Source of the DNA: Acanthacorydalis orientalis
Lineage: Eukaryota; Arthropoda; Insecta; Megaloptera; Corydalidae
Length of the DNA: 64,000 nucleotides
Assembly: GCA_034766995.1 (NCBI GenBank)
Contig: CM068322.1
Span: forward strand, 2,637,089 to 2,701,088
Reading direction: 5' to 3'
A model generated the notes under the pieces. It saw nothing but the letters and a program-made list of their open reading frames with translations. It ran no database searches and was not told the origin of the DNA. The translations under genes were made by a program, and so were the position numbers. Position 1 is the first letter of the stretch. Each line of letters begins with the position of its first letter. Shown one piece after another: positions 35,384-47,831 of this stretch.

Positions 35384-36269
35384 TAATTCTATGTTATATA
35401 TTTTACAGTACTGAATTAAATGCAAAAAGCATAGACAAATAATGCTATAAAAAAAATAAAAAATGCTTTATTTCACCTCCACGTTAACGACGACGGAGAA
35501 AGCACTGGATGTCTTACCAACCGGCATATGTAACTATGAAAGTATCTCTTGTTAATATGAATAACTTTTGAATTGAGTAACTTAAAAAATTATGTTTCTG
35601 TAACATAATAATAAGAGAAATATTAAAAAGAAACATTTTTTAGTCAATTTTATGACTCAGTTTTTACAATACTTTGTTAAATATAAAGTATTTTTATAAA
35701 AATATAAAATAATATAATTTAGTATATAGAATATATACGCATATTATAAAAACACAATAAAATAATGTAAAAATGTATAAAATATAATATAAAATCTAAT
35801 ATAGATGAAAATTATTACTTTAATAGAAAGAAAAAAATAATTTCTGGATGAGAAATAAAAAATATAATTAAAATTAATGTTAAAAAAAAACAAAGAATTG
35901 AATTATAATTTATAAATTTAGATAGTATAATATTTTTTTAAATACAAATCTATAAGTATAATTTAGATACACGAAGAAAACAATCATACAGACAAAATAC
36001 TTTATTCCTATAAGGAAAAACAACTTAAATATCATTTCTCTATTTTATATGCTGTTAATATTTAACTTGACTAACTCACACAAAAAGTTTGTAGAAAAAT
36101 ACAAATTCAATATCAATTCAATAAAGAAAAGTCACCAATTCTGTGATAGTTTTTTAATGTTGTGTAAACTCTCATGAAACAATCGGCCAACAAATATACC
36201 ATTCCGAAATAGAATTATAAATTTTACAAATAAGACGTGCAAACACATATTTTATAGAATCTGAAACGA

Positions 36270-36450
36270 CCCTAACTTACTCAGAAAGTGCTATTGAGTG
36301 ATGGGTCGAGAGCCAGACGTTTTAGTCGCTTGGCTTTGAATTTATTGTCGCGCCGGTCGACCGGATAATCCGGGATCTGTTGGGGTGCACGAACGTTCTA
36401 GCTATTATATGGAAGAACGCATATCATACCCGTTTTCAAACTTTTCTCTA
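36270..36450. other. Small GC-rich island with a 12-bp palindrome
   Basis: About 150 bp of markedly higher GC in an AT-rich setting, with the perfect palindrome CCGGTCGACCGG at 36353-36364 and ATAATCCGGGATC beside it. I compared it mentally with rRNA, snRNA and tRNA and saw no match. Unknown. Confidence 0.4.
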
Positions 36451-37189
36451 TTGCTATGATCTACGAATATTAAAGAAAGGTTGATATTTTATTCAAATTT
36501 ACGTCATTATAACGTTCGAGGATGTTTTTTAAAACATTGGATTTTTTTTAATTTCCATACTTGTAATATACATTATTTTTAGGGAAACATAGTCAATATA
36601 TTTATATCGAAATTAATACCAGTAGCTACAATTTCATTTTTTTAAGTAGTCGATTTTATTTAAATTAACTTTTAAAATAAAATAATTACATATAAATAAA
36701 TAAATGTAAGTTGATATGGTTTAACACGCTGTGGCAATTTAAATTAAAGAGATAACAGTTTCTTGTATCCGAAAAAAAACTTTTTTTATAATAGTATATT
36801 TAATAAAATGTCATAAAACATGACTTGTGACTTTAGTAAATGACAATAAAACAATAAAAAGTTTTTAACGTTGAATTTTAAAAGCTGTATACCTACTAAA
36901 GCTAGGTGAAAATATGCATACGACGTCTCTATTAATTATTCAATTGTTAGTATGCTAACATAGGACATTAAGTCTGATAGCAGAAGATCGAAAAAAGAAG
37001 AAAGACTTTTTAGTAATTATTGCCTTTATTATATATTTTATCTTCAATCGAGACTTGATTAAATAAGATAAATTTTAATGTGCAAAAAATTTATAGTTAA
37101 AATGAAACAAAAAAATAATTGTTATATTTTTATATTTTTTAAAAGAAAAAGATATAGAACACAAAATATTATATAGTACATGCTTGATA

Positions 37190-38790
37190 GTCTAAAAATA
37201 ATAAAATAATGAATGCTTGTTTTCGGACCACCGATCATAGGGTGTGGAAATAATTACAGCCGTGGTGTAACTGCGGTAAATTAACTGACTCCTGTAGATA
37301 AAAAAAGGTTCTTGACTTTACGTAAATGTGGATGGATGGAGGCTAGACTGATGGCAGTTGTGAGGATTAAGTGAGAATTTCCCGTGACCACACCAGTGAT
37401 ACGCTGCACCGTCTCCACCGATCAGTGAGAGTCTGGCGCCGTCACAGATCCGAAGAACCATGAGGAGTGTTCACCATACAGGGCGAACCACCAAAGAAGA
37501 GAGTGATAATCTTGAAGCATGTGGGAACTTAATAAAATAACCACCGTAACTACAGCAACCAAATGCTACACCATCTCATCCAAGTCGAGTAAGTTCGGCT
37601 GCCGTCACAGAAATGAAGACCCGTGAGAAGCATCGGTGTACAGACTGAACCACCAGAAATAGAAAGAGATTGCCCAGTGGCTGTGAGGACGTTAGTGACC
37701 ACAGCATCGAGGCACTGTATCACGTTCACCGAATACTGGGAACCTGGTCCCGTCAATGACTCGAGGCGCCGTGAAGAGCGTTCGCTATGGCGAACTCTCT
37801 TCACCTGTATGTAGGATAAACTACCAGGGCTAAAGAAAACAACGGTGTTACTTAATGTCGAGCAGCGTAACACCTCGAGACAGACAGATAGCGAAAAGAT
37901 GCTTCCTGTATGTGAGTTGAAAATCGACTGGCCTCAGGCCATTTTAGCCAATAGTTTTGTTTTTTTGGCTGATACATGTTTTAATTCTTTGTGATCTTAA
38001 TATGTTCTTGTCGTGCCTTGGGGATTACCCTTTTATCTAGACTTTTATCGTGTTGTTGTTGCTTCCTTATGTGTTTTGATAACTTGATTTTTGTGTATAG
38101 GAAAAATTACAAAAATACGTAGACAGCTTGTTAAAGCCTCAGACCATTCATTCATTCATTAACAAGTTTATTCACCATTAGTAAATACAGAGGATACAAG
38201 AGAAGGTAGTACGATCTATAGTTGTTGCGTGATAGTGATATGGTTCCCGTGCCGCAGCACTAACCGTTTGTATACTCGTGTGTGTGTGACATGTTTTTTT
38301 CGTGTTGTTTTGTGTTGTTTCAGATTTCGATGCCCGGACATTTAAAAGAAAGACAATGACACACGGTGTTCCCAAATGGCAATCCATCCAAATACTATTC
38401 GTGCCCAATGTCGAGAACTGGTGTTTTCAAAATGTATAAACGTTTCCAGCCTCAGTCAGACCGTTTTTTATGGACCTTTGATGTTGTTTAACGTGAAGCG
38501 ATGTTAATAGCCTCAATGTGGATACCGTTCCGAGGGGCGTCTGCTCCGAAAACCAGTATATTGTCTTGATCCTGCTATCATATTATTTTTGGCAACAATT
38601 GTTGATATTCACTTGTCCTCAATCTAGGAAAAATTGGAAAACAGATAACAACCTCAGTCGGCTAACTTCCTGGCTTATATCCTCAAGAGGAGCGACGGGC
38701 CTTAGCGAAACAGGTCAATGAGCACTCTTCAAGGCACCCTTGCTTGGTCTAGAGGTGTGCGTGCGGCATTTATTGTTTTTGTTATTAATA
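37190..38790. other. GC-richer island of unknown origin
   Basis: A 1.6-kb block of near-balanced composition, unlike its flanks. It contains three diverged tandem repeats (37384-37845), a CATTCATTCATTCATTAAC patch near 38146, and several short open frames without recognised motifs (for example 38518-38721). Internal tandem repeats are common in untranslated leaders of non-LTR retrotransposons, so a LINE-like or large-transposon remnant is possible. A host gene is not excluded. Confidence 0.4.
37384..37845 (+). repeat. Three diverged ~150-165-bp tandem repeats
   Basis: Units begin at 37384 (GTGACCACACCAGTGATACG), 37546 (GTAACTACAGCAACCAAATG) and 37695 (GTGACCACAGCATCGAGGCA). Each continues with CAC..TCTC/TTCACC, a (G/C)CCGTCA block, a GAAG/GAGG...CGTGA block and an AACCACCA or AACTACCA block. 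Confidence 0.75.
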
Positions 38791-39139
38791 ATAAATAAAT
38801 TAATTTTGTTTATATACAGTAATTAAAAATTAATTAAAATATTTATGTTAATAATCACTACTAGTTAATAGTACAATAATTAGCATAGTACAGCACGCTA
38901 AATTTCTCTCTATTAGTGGTCGAAGTTACTAAACATATATTATCGACAGTGTCCATATTTTCAGGAGTCAAAATGTAAAATTATTTTGATGGAATAATCA
39001 GTACCTACCATGAAAAAAGTACAATACATATATTATGTTACACTTATTATTTGTACATTTATCTCTGCTATTTATTTTATGAAAAAATGTCATTTTATTT
39101 GTTCTTTTATACTTGTTTTCCAAAACAAGTTTTTAAACG

Positions 39140-39231
39140 GATTAACATGAACACGATGAAAGGACCCTTTCATTGAAAAAAATTAAGGTTAAAATTCAGA
39201 AAACAAAAACCTAAATTATTTTCCTAACAAC

Positions 39232-39234
<3 letters not shown>
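39140..39234 (-). mobile_element. Terminal fragment of the Hsmar1-like deleted mariner
   Basis: Matches the transposase-proximal (5') end of the element at 47832-48409: ACATGAACACGATGAAAGGA, TTTCATTGAAAA, and the terminal repeat TAACAACCTAA, which runs straight into (TA)n at 39235. The rest of the element is absent. Confidence 0.75.

Positions 39235-39288
<54 letters not shown>
39235..39288. repeat. (TA)n microsatellite
   Basis: Starts exactly at the terminal TA of the mariner fragment and ends just before the U1 inverted-repeat arm. Confidence 0.95.
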
Positions 39289-39290
<2 letters not shown>

Positions 39291-39329
39291 TGAAATTCAG
39301 AATATCCACATACATAGATTAAGATTTAA

Positions 39330-39355
39330 CTCTCACATGTTGATTGCAACTTGAA
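39330..39355 (+). promoter_or_regulatory. PSEA-like element of U1 (plus-strand gene)
   Basis: CTCTCACATGTTGATTGCAA and following bases lie about 59 to 34 bp before the U1 start, the position of the proximal sequence element that recruits SNAPc for insect snRNA genes. The same block stands at the same distance from the second U1 copy while neighbouring bases differ. Confidence 0.65.
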
Positions 39356-39388
39356 ATTGTTTTCTATTCCGCTTAGTCACAAACAAAT

Positions 39389-39551
39389 ATACTTACCTGG
39401 CACAGAGGTTACCGTGATCATTATGGCGGTTCCTCCAAGGCGAGGCTCTTCCATTGCACTTCGGCTGGGCTGACCTTTGTGATTATCCCTAATGCGGATA
39501 ACTCGGGTGCATAATTTTTGTTAATCGGGACCTGCGTACGCGCTGTCCCGG
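39389..39551 (+). ncRNA. U1: U1 spliceosomal snRNA
   Basis: A 163-nt U1 snRNA. U1 base-pairs with 5' splice sites in the first step of spliceosome assembly. It begins ATACTTACCTG, with the complete 5'-splice-site recognition sequence. Stem-loop I follows, then stem-loop II with the U1A-type loop CATTGCACTTCGG, then GATTATCCCTAATGCGGATA (stem-loop III). The Sm site AATTTTTG is at 39513-39520, and the 3' stem CGGGACCTGCGTACGCGCTG closes at CCCGG. The loop of stem I reads GATCATTATGG where most U1 RNAs have a GATCANGAAGG-type 70K-binding loop. A conserved promoter-like block precedes it. Probably a real gene, though a variant form cannot be excluded. Confidence 0.93.
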
Positions 39552-40345
39552 TATTATTTTAGCTTAAACATATTAGCCATTCGTTTCTTTTAGTCGTGGA
39601 AAAATACACTCTCTTTGTTTATAATTTTTCAGAGCTATCTCAATGATCTCGCTGTGTTGTGCTATAGTTCGTAATGACTGAGCTGTGTGACTGTCTCTTG
39701 TCATCTTTGCAAAATGACTTTCGCTTTCTGTCAATGGAAGTTTGTTCGGTACAGGCTAGACTATATAGACACGGTGTGCGTTAATCAGCGAGAAGCTCTT
39801 ACTTCGGTGAGTACAGTGCGCCAAACCCGCGTTGAGTTTAAACATCTGAAATTGCTGGTAGCCGACGACGATCACAATAATGGCAACTGAGTCGTCGACA
39901 TTGATGGACACCATCCAACAGGCCGGTAAGAAAATGTGGTCCTCGTGATGCCTTCCGTGAATTTATTCAGCAATTCTAAACAGCTATCTGTCCACGTCAT
40001 ATAAACCAAATGAGTCAAATATCATAGGTTCCGTGCCTAAGAATTTTCATAAAAATGTTTGCGCTCCTAGCATCATTCATCATTCCTCATTCCATTCCTC
40101 CATCATTCCTCATTTTCTTACTTTATTAATTTCAATTACTAAAATGAACTAAATTAGTTCATTATTAGTTTATTAATACTAATTAATAAACTTTAAAGTA
40201 AAGACAAGCATATAGGTACCTGTTTTACGTGTTTTTTTTATATGCGATAAATAATAATTTCTCCATTTACGGGGAATTTTTTGCGCGGTATCAATTTACG
40301 CGATATCATTTAGAAAATATGTTTTTCTATAATCTTTTATTAATT

Positions 40346-40387
<42 letters not shown>

Positions 40388-40539
40388 ATAAGACTTAAAT
40401 TCTTATTTAACTATACTAGTTATATCATTCGAGCTTTTTTGGTTTGCAGTGAGCATATTAATGTTACTGCTGATTACTTTGTGATCATATTAGCCTTGTG
40501 TTGAACGTTCGAAGCGAAACATTAGGGTTTATTAATAAT

Positions 40540-40802
<263 letters not shown>

Positions 40803-41414
40803 ATTGTGTATTCAAAGGTATATGAATACTAAAATAAACTAATTTCAATAAAGTAGATAAATGACGAAAGAAGCTAGGTCGCTAAACGTTTTTATGAAAA
40901 GTGTCAGGCACGGAGCTTATGATTTTTAACTCGTTTAGTTTATACGATAAGAGACACCAAACTATGTGAGTTGAATAGATTCATGGAAGATTCAGTGAAA
41001 CCATGCTTTCTTAGCGGCGATCAGCTCATCAATGTCGACGACTCAGTTGGTATTGTGATCATAGTGGGTTACTAGCAATTTGAATCGTTTAAACTCAAGC
41101 GCGGGTTCGGCGCACTGTATTTACCGAAAGCATGTGTCAGTGATTCTCGCTGCTCAATGCATGCCGTACGATATAGTTGATTCTGCTCCAAGACAAAGTG
41201 TTACTGTTGTCAGAAAGCGAAACTGATTTTGTGCAAGGCAAAAAAAGAACTAAACAGTCTTACTCTCCCAGCCAAAACTTCATCAGTTTAGTGTCTTTAC
41301 GAAACTAGTACTTAGGGAGATCATCGAGGTAGCACTCATACTTACACCGAACAGAACGTAGCTTCTTACGATTAAAGAAGACGATTATTAATATATGCTA
41401 AAATTAAAATAGTA

Positions 41415-41578
41415 CCGGGACAGCGCGTACGCAGGTCCCGACTAACAAAAATTGTGCACCCGAGTTATCCACATTAGGGATAATCACAAAGGTCAGCCCA
41501 AGCCGAAGTGCAATGGAAGAGCCTCGCCTTGGAGAAACCACCGTAATGATCATGGTAATCTCTATGCCAGGTAAGTAT
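41415..41578 (-). ncRNA. U1: U1 spliceosomal snRNA, second copy
   Basis: A 164-nt U1 on the minus strand, starting ATACTTACCTG at 41578. It differs from the first copy at about ten positions, mostly C/T or G/A changes, plus one extra T in stem-loop II (GGCTTGGGC). The splice-site pairing sequence, the U1A-type loop, the Sm site AATTTTTG (41446-41453 on this strand) and the terminal stem are all kept. Some changes in stem-loop I (for example GGTTACCG to GATTACCA) may keep pairing. The loop again lacks the usual GAAG and reads GATCATTACGG. Likely functional or only recently inactive. Confidence 0.9.
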
Positions 41579-41611
41579 GCTTGTTTTTTAACTAAGCGGA
41601 ATACAAACCAA

Positions 41612-41637
41612 CTTCAAGTTGCAATCAACATGTGAGA
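41612..41637 (-). promoter_or_regulatory. PSEA-like element of U1 (minus-strand gene)
   Basis: The minus strand reads TCTCACATGTTGATTGCAAC and TTGAA, at the same -59 to -34 position as in the plus-strand gene. Confidence 0.65.
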
Positions 41638-41683
41638 GATAAATATAAATGTATGTATGTGGATATTCTGAATACCTTTGGCG

Positions 41684-41746
41684 TATATATATACATATAT
41701 ACATATATACATATATACATATATACATATATACATATATACATAT

Positions 41747-41807
<61 letters not shown>
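41684..41807. repeat. (CATATATA)n and (TA)n tract
   Basis: About 75 bp of a regular 8-bp ATATATAC unit followed by pure TA. Confidence 0.95.
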
Positions 41808-41812
<5 letters not shown>

Positions 41813-42054
41813 GTAAATGAATAATATATATATATATATAAACTAGATATTAAATAAAGTAAATGTTTTCAAATATTTGTGTTAATAAATAAAATGGGAA
41901 ACAGTTTTTCATTTTGTATAGTAATGAATATAATTAATGATCATTATTATTATTTGCGCCCTAGTCTTCAATCGATTCTTTAACTAAAAAAGTCACCAAA
42001 TAAAAATTTTTTAAACTTCGCATCATTTTCTTCAAAATTCATAACGGGTTTGTA

Positions 42055-42480
42055 TTAGGTTGGTAGAAAAATAATTGCGGTTTATGACCTTCAAATTGAT
42101 AAGTGGTTATTAGTGGTCCAGAACCGTTGATTGACTAACGCCTAACTTTTGTGCAAGCTCTTGAATTGTTGTGCGTTATTTTGATTTAACTGACACTTTT
42201 AGTTGGTCGTTATGAACTAAAGAAGGATGTCTGCGATCTTCTTCATCTTCAAGGTTCTCGTTTCAATGTTCAAGGTTCTTCAAGGTTCTCAAATTGTTGA
42301 AAGTACCATTGTCGCTCATGACCTTCTTCATCTTCAAAGCTCTCGTCCTCAGCACGAAATTTTTGCAATCACCATTGCACCGTACGTTTCTTAACAATAC
42401 TCACATCAAAAATATCGTTTAGTTTACGAGCCGGTTCTGCTATTTTACCATGTTTAAAATTATGTTCTTCCAAGAAAATA
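42055..42480 (-). mobile_element. Deleted Hsmar1-like mariner (MITE-like), copy 2, truncated
   Basis: Starts TTAGGTTGGTAGAAAAATAA beside TA 42053-42054 and has the family's TATGACCTTCAAATT deletion junction. The right end is lost near 42480. It shares with copy 3 an internal minisatellite of TTCAAGGTTCT units (about 42240-42330 here). N-terminal HTH codons are present but broken. Confidence 0.85.
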
Positions 42481-43689
42481 TAGAATAGAATTTAATATTG
42501 TATTCAAAAATAATATTTTTTTAAAAAATTATTCGCAATCAGTATTAATAAAAACTGATTTATTAAAAATTTGATTTATAAAAAAATAATACTTTAAATT
42601 ATTACTGTTCCTCGATAGTTATTTACTGAGCAGCATAATTACGTTAATTACTACACTAACACCTCAACACTATTAATTATAATGTAGATATGTAATATGT
42701 ACTGCATGTATTTCAGTAAAAAAAAAGTGTATTGAAAGCTAAATGAACATTACATCATAGGTGCTATAAAATAATATTAAAAAAATAAATTATTATGAAA
42801 ACCCTACTTGAAAACTCTTGTTTGAATCATCCCTTATTCAGACGTTTTAATAATGTATGAATGTTCAAAGCATTTAAAGTTGTTAAAATATTTACCCAAG
42901 AGCTTTCAAAGAGAGTCAAAATAAAATTACAGAAAGCCCTGCACGAATAAAATAACACAACCTTGATCCAACGATGCGTAGTAATAGAATAAAAAAAAGA
43001 ACCGATGTTCTTAAAATAGGAAGAAACAAAACTTATTAGCAGGATTTACAGATTTATAAAAGAAAAATACAGAAAAGTACGTCAGAACGTTTTGTTATAA
43101 TGTATTATAGAAAATATTCTATAGGTAACAGATTTAGACTTTTGTTCTGTTTTTTTCATATTTTTTTTTAAATTTATCAATATAAAATTTTTATCAATGA
43201 AACCAAATTTAAAATTATTAATATTTGTAATCAAATTGTTTTTGATTTAAAATATCATTATTTGTACTTAAATCAAAAAAAATATTCTATAAATAATTTG
43301 ACGACAAAATATTTTTACATTATTATTTTTATATAGGTGGAAACATTTTATTAATATTTTAATTAATATTCTTAGGTGTAAAAAATATTTGTAAGGAATA
43401 ATAACATTGCCTCTGATTTCATATAAATCATTGAATAAAACTCTCTGAATAAAAGAAACTAAAGATTGCGATATCCAATATATTATTTTTGTCACGTAGG
43501 CATATAAAATCACTCAAAGTTTTTATACCAATAATATATGAATATATAGAGAGAAAAAATTAGTTTTTATTGTAAAAATGTTTTTCAGTTGTTATTTTAC
43601 ATTTAACTATATTTCAAAATTTGAAAAATAATATTGAATGTTAACATATATGTATATACATATATATATATATGTATATATATATGTAT

Positions 43690-43723
<34 letters not shown>

Positions 43724-43985
43724 ATGAGTGACGTTTGAAAAGTAAAATGCAAATTTAAATATCTAAAATTTTTTCCCAAAATTAGAAAATTACAAAAAAG
43801 CTTTTTTGAAGTGATATTAAAGATATTTTGAATAATTTTTCGTCTTGATAACTCCATTCTTATGTAAGTAATTTAGTCTACATTTAATGTATCTTTAAAA
43901 CTGTGACTTATATGTGGTAAATATTTTTGGGTGATTTAAAAAAATATAATTAGTCAAAAGCTTACTAAAAAAATTGAAGAGAATA

Positions 43986-44070
<85 letters not shown>

Positions 44071-44243
44071 ATAATCTTTTTTATTATAATAAAAACAAGT
44101 AACAACATTCATATGTACTTTCATTCGCACTTCTAATATTGAATAAATAAAAAATATATCCACTAAATGCAAGAAAATAAAACAAAAATACTTTATAAAA
44201 ATGAGTTTAAATTAATATTCTTTTGTTATTTTAAATTATTGTA
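42481..44243. other. AT-rich spacer with (TA)n
   Basis: No gene seen. TA-rich tracts lie at 43644-43724, with regular ATGTATAT interruptions, and at 43990-44073. Confidence 0.7.
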
Positions 44244-45300
44244 TTTGGTCATTTCATAAGTAATGCGGTTTGTTAAAATAAGTTTTGGAAGAGCGAAAAA
44301 AATTGTGGTTTTAATTGTGATCCAAAATATATTTTCTGTTATTATTTACAACTTCTTCCATCTTAATCTAAGAGTCGAGCTCTCTTCGGACATTATGTAT
44401 TAAGCCATTTTTCATTGATGTGATTTTGGCGATTTCGGAACAGATGATAATCCTATGGTGTTAGGTCAGGAGAATATGGTGAATGAGTCATAATTTTCCA
44501 CTCAAATTGCATCAGTTTTTGAAGAAGTTCGTGTGCCATGTGGAGTCATGCATTGTTGTAGTGAAAAATTAAGCCTTTTCTGTTGACTAATGCTGGCCGT
44601 TTTTCATCAATGAATTGTTTTATTCATACCAGTTGATCATATTCAATTCCCTTGTGATGGATTGCTTTTCCGATAATAGCTTATAATAGATATTTCCTTT
44701 CATATCCCACCAAACAGACAACATAATTTTTTTGGATGAAGTCTTCCTTTCGCAGTTGAAGATGGTGTTTCGTTGCCATCAAAACATTGTCTTTGACATT
44801 TAATATTGTTATAAACAATCCAGTTTTCATCACCAGTAATAATTCTCTTCAGAAACGATTTTGCAATCGGTATAAATAAGAACAAATTTCTATACGTTGT
44901 TTTAAATTAATGTTCAATAACTCGTTCGGAACCTCTTGACTCAGCTTAGAAACCTTATCTATCATTTTTAAGTGCCACTGAATAGTTGAATGTGTTTATT
45001 TGAGCTTCTTGGTTAATTCTTCTATCGATGATCTAGAATTTGTTCCACTAATGTTCGCAGGATCAATCATCAAGCTCTTAGGGACGTCCTGACCTTTCTT
45101 CATCTTCGTGGCTATAGTTTCCGAACCGAAATCGTTAAAACCATCTTTGTTCTTGGTGAAAACTAATAATATTTGAAACATAAATTGCCTACAATTTTTT
45201 TACTGCAGTTGTAGCGTTGTTGCCTTGACGAATCTCTCAAAGCAAAATATGCCTAATTTTCTCTTTTTACGTTTCCATTATAACTAATACATTTTATTGA
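44244..45300 (-). pseudogene. mariner (mori-like) transposase, decayed
   Basis: A possible left terminus, TTTGGTCATTTCATAAGTAA, follows TA at 44242-44243. No matching right end was found. On the minus strand the protein reads GQDVPKSLMIDPANI and NSRSSIEELTKKLK*THSTIQWHL (second HTH, near 45100-44960). It continues with SKLSQEVPNELLNINLKQR and RIITGDENWIVYNN (first catalytic aspartate, near 44850). Further on come LIFHYNNA*LHMAHELLQKL, where the second aspartate is asparagine, and MTHSPYSPDLTP*DYHLF, with the third aspartate 34 residues on and a stop before it. The catalytic loss and several stops make it inactive. Confidence 0.83.
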
Positions 45301-46362
45301 AAATTTTCGTAATCACTTTTAATCTTCCACGATAAGACTGAGAAAACATTACGTACAATTGAGCAGTATATGTATCTGATACTTTATTGCAATAATTGCA
45401 AAGTATTTCATAATCCATTTTCACCTATATGTAAATATTTCATTACTGATGAGATGACCAAAATTAGTATTTTTATGATTCTAATCATAATTATACATTT
45501 TTATATTGTGCTGAAAATATAAAATTTATAAAAGTTATCATTGAAAAACTCTCAAAAAACATTGAATAACACACGTTTAAAAATAATGTTAATATTAGTT
45601 TTCTCCTCACCAACTATAAGTCACACGTTGATTGTCGAATTTTAATGAACTACTAGAATTAAATTTTTATTATGTAAAAAAATTAAAAATTCTAAAAACA
45701 TATATATATAGTACTTTCTCGCCATAGAACGTACATTAAGTTATCCTCTTTTTTATAATTTCATTTTCTTTCATCAGAATCATAGCTAATCAATGAATTA
45801 TCTGATGTGTAAATAATAATATCTCTTGACTTCTTCACATGAAATTGCAATAATTCCATATTTCAACCCTAAAATGTTAAAGAACAAATAAAGAAGGGAA
45901 ATAAAACCACTTCATAGAAAACAGCTGGTTATTTAATTATTATAATCCAATATTACATGAAAGACAGAAAGGTATCTCAGACAAAACTATTAATGAAAGT
46001 ATGACTTAAATGTGATAATAAATAAAAAAATGAATTTACTTATAATTATAATTATTGTAGAATGAAAAAACAAAACTATTCTATTTACAAGCAAAATAAA
46101 TGCAATAAACCAATTTTAATAATCTTCAAACAAAAACATTCTAGCGTGAAAGTTAACAACTAATAACTGTTATAAACTAGCTGTTTGGTGGTAATATTAT
46201 TACATTCATATCATAATATTACACAATGGTAACAAAACGAAATCATACTTGAAAAAAAGAAATGTGGTTATATAATTTCAGTCACGTAGATTTATAGAAG
46301 ATTAAAACGAAGCCAGATTGAGACCATTTGTCATGTTCTATTTGGTATATATATATATATAA

Positions 46363-46459
<97 letters not shown>

Positions 46460-47829
46460 TTCATAAATGTTATTTTTAATATTTAAGATAGAATTAAAGA
46501 TTTTAAATAATCGTTAATTGTATATGAATCTTCCAAAATTTCAATTTAAAAAAATGATGTCATTAAGAATTCTGAGACAAGTCTTTTCATATATTTAAAA
46601 TATTTAATTGAATATGCAACAACCAATCAAAAACGAGAATTGAAATACGGAAACAATACATTATAAGCGTATATAAATGAATCTTTGAAATTACCTCTAT
46701 TGTTTAAATTATAATTACTGTGTGTAAAATTAAACACGTTATATAATAATTATGAAAGCACAAAAATTAAAACAATATTATAATACTATTATTCCGCTGT
46801 CCGCTGTTCGAATATTTGTGTTATAGATGAATATAAGGTAGTGAAAATTTATCAAAGTATATTTCTTTCCCCTTTTTAACTTTGCTTTATTAAAACGTTA
46901 TTGTTAAGAAATAATACCAAAGTTCTATTAACATTCATTATAAGTTAAAAGTTTCGTCGGTAAATATTTGAATGAGGTTTGTATATATGAGTCAATTATG
47001 AGAAGTTCTTCACTATTAATTGCATAATAATGAATAACGTCTATTTTAGTAGGATGCATTAAGCAAACTTCAATTGCGCTTCTGCTAACACACCAATACA
47101 ATTACCAATATCGTAGAACGTTTCAGTAAACCTATTTGTATTTCTCAGTATAATAACTAACAAATGACAAATAATACAATTAATTGTACAAACAAGTAAT
47201 GCTTTGAGATTCGATGTCAATTAAATGCATGTTTATATGCATACGTGTGTGTCATGTTATAACCGTGTACGTTTGTGACAAAGAACTATTTGCATGAATG
47301 CAAACATTTGCAAGAACTATTTTCAAATGAGTGTTTATAAGTTCGTAGTTTAAATAATATAATATACGTTTTATAAATTTCCTGAATATATCATGTCTAT
47401 CTCAAATATTTTGCTACAATCAATGACTATTCATATGTTTTTCGAAACATTTACTTCATATTCTTAACATATAGCAATATTATTAATTATTAAACTATTC
47501 TTTCCTCTTTTTTACTTTGGAAAATAATTTCTTCAAATTATGTTCTTATTTCATTCTTAAAATAAATCAGCTTTTCGTGATTTGTCAGGGAACGAATCTT
47601 TTGTATAATAATATCGATTTTATAGTTTCTAGTATGTTCAACAAATAATTTGATTTAAATCTTAATGAATTGGAATCTATAAATTTATTCAAACTGTTTT
47701 ACATATTTGAAGTGACAATAGTTTATTGGAGTTTTATATGTTGACTTTTTGTAAAAACTAATAATATTAAATAACGTAGATAAAATTCGAATAGAATTAA
47801 TAAAAGTAAAAAAAATAAGTACATTAATA
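45301..47829. other. AT-rich spacer with a long (TA)n
   Basis: No gene seen. A (TA)n tract of about 112 bp occupies 46345-46456. Confidence 0.7.
46345..46456. repeat. (TA)n microsatellite
   Basis: About 112 bp of TA with two short interruptions at the left. Confidence 0.96.
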
Positions 47830-47831
47830 TA

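Larger units (their letters stand above)
31400..36270. other. AT-rich spacer crowded with (TA)n tracts
   Basis: No gene is recognised. At least eight long dinucleotide tracts fall in this 4.9-kb stretch, the highest density in the window. A perfect 8-bp hairpin (GGCTGATA / TATCAGCC) lies near 33090. Long Tyr-Ile frames on both strands are repeat translations. Confidence 0.7.
39296..40160 (+). repeat. Left arm of the U1-bearing inverted duplication
   Basis: About 865 bp that match, in reverse orientation, 40825-41673. The match starts at TTCAGAATATCCACATACAT, upstream of the U1 promoter. It covers U1 and continues through about 600 bp downstream, with conserved islands such as ACAGTGCGCC(A/G)AACCCGCG, TTGAGTTTAAAC and AACTGAGTCGTCGACATTG, ending in CTTACTTTATT. 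Outside U1 the arms are clearly more diverged than within it. Confidence 0.85.
40825..41673 (-). repeat. Right arm of the U1-bearing inverted duplication
   Basis: Reverse-orientation partner of 39296-40160 with the same order of promoter block, U1 and downstream conserved islands. Inner and outer limits are approximate because the similarity fades. Confidence 0.83.

Noticed and set aside
36270..36450. A ribosomal RNA fragment
   Set aside because: The composition suggested it, but I could match no stretch to insect 18S or 28S landmarks I know.
39687..39890. A 67-codon frame downstream of U1
   Set aside because: It overlaps the inverted-repeat arm, and the equivalent part of the other arm does not keep the frame. 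No motif is present.
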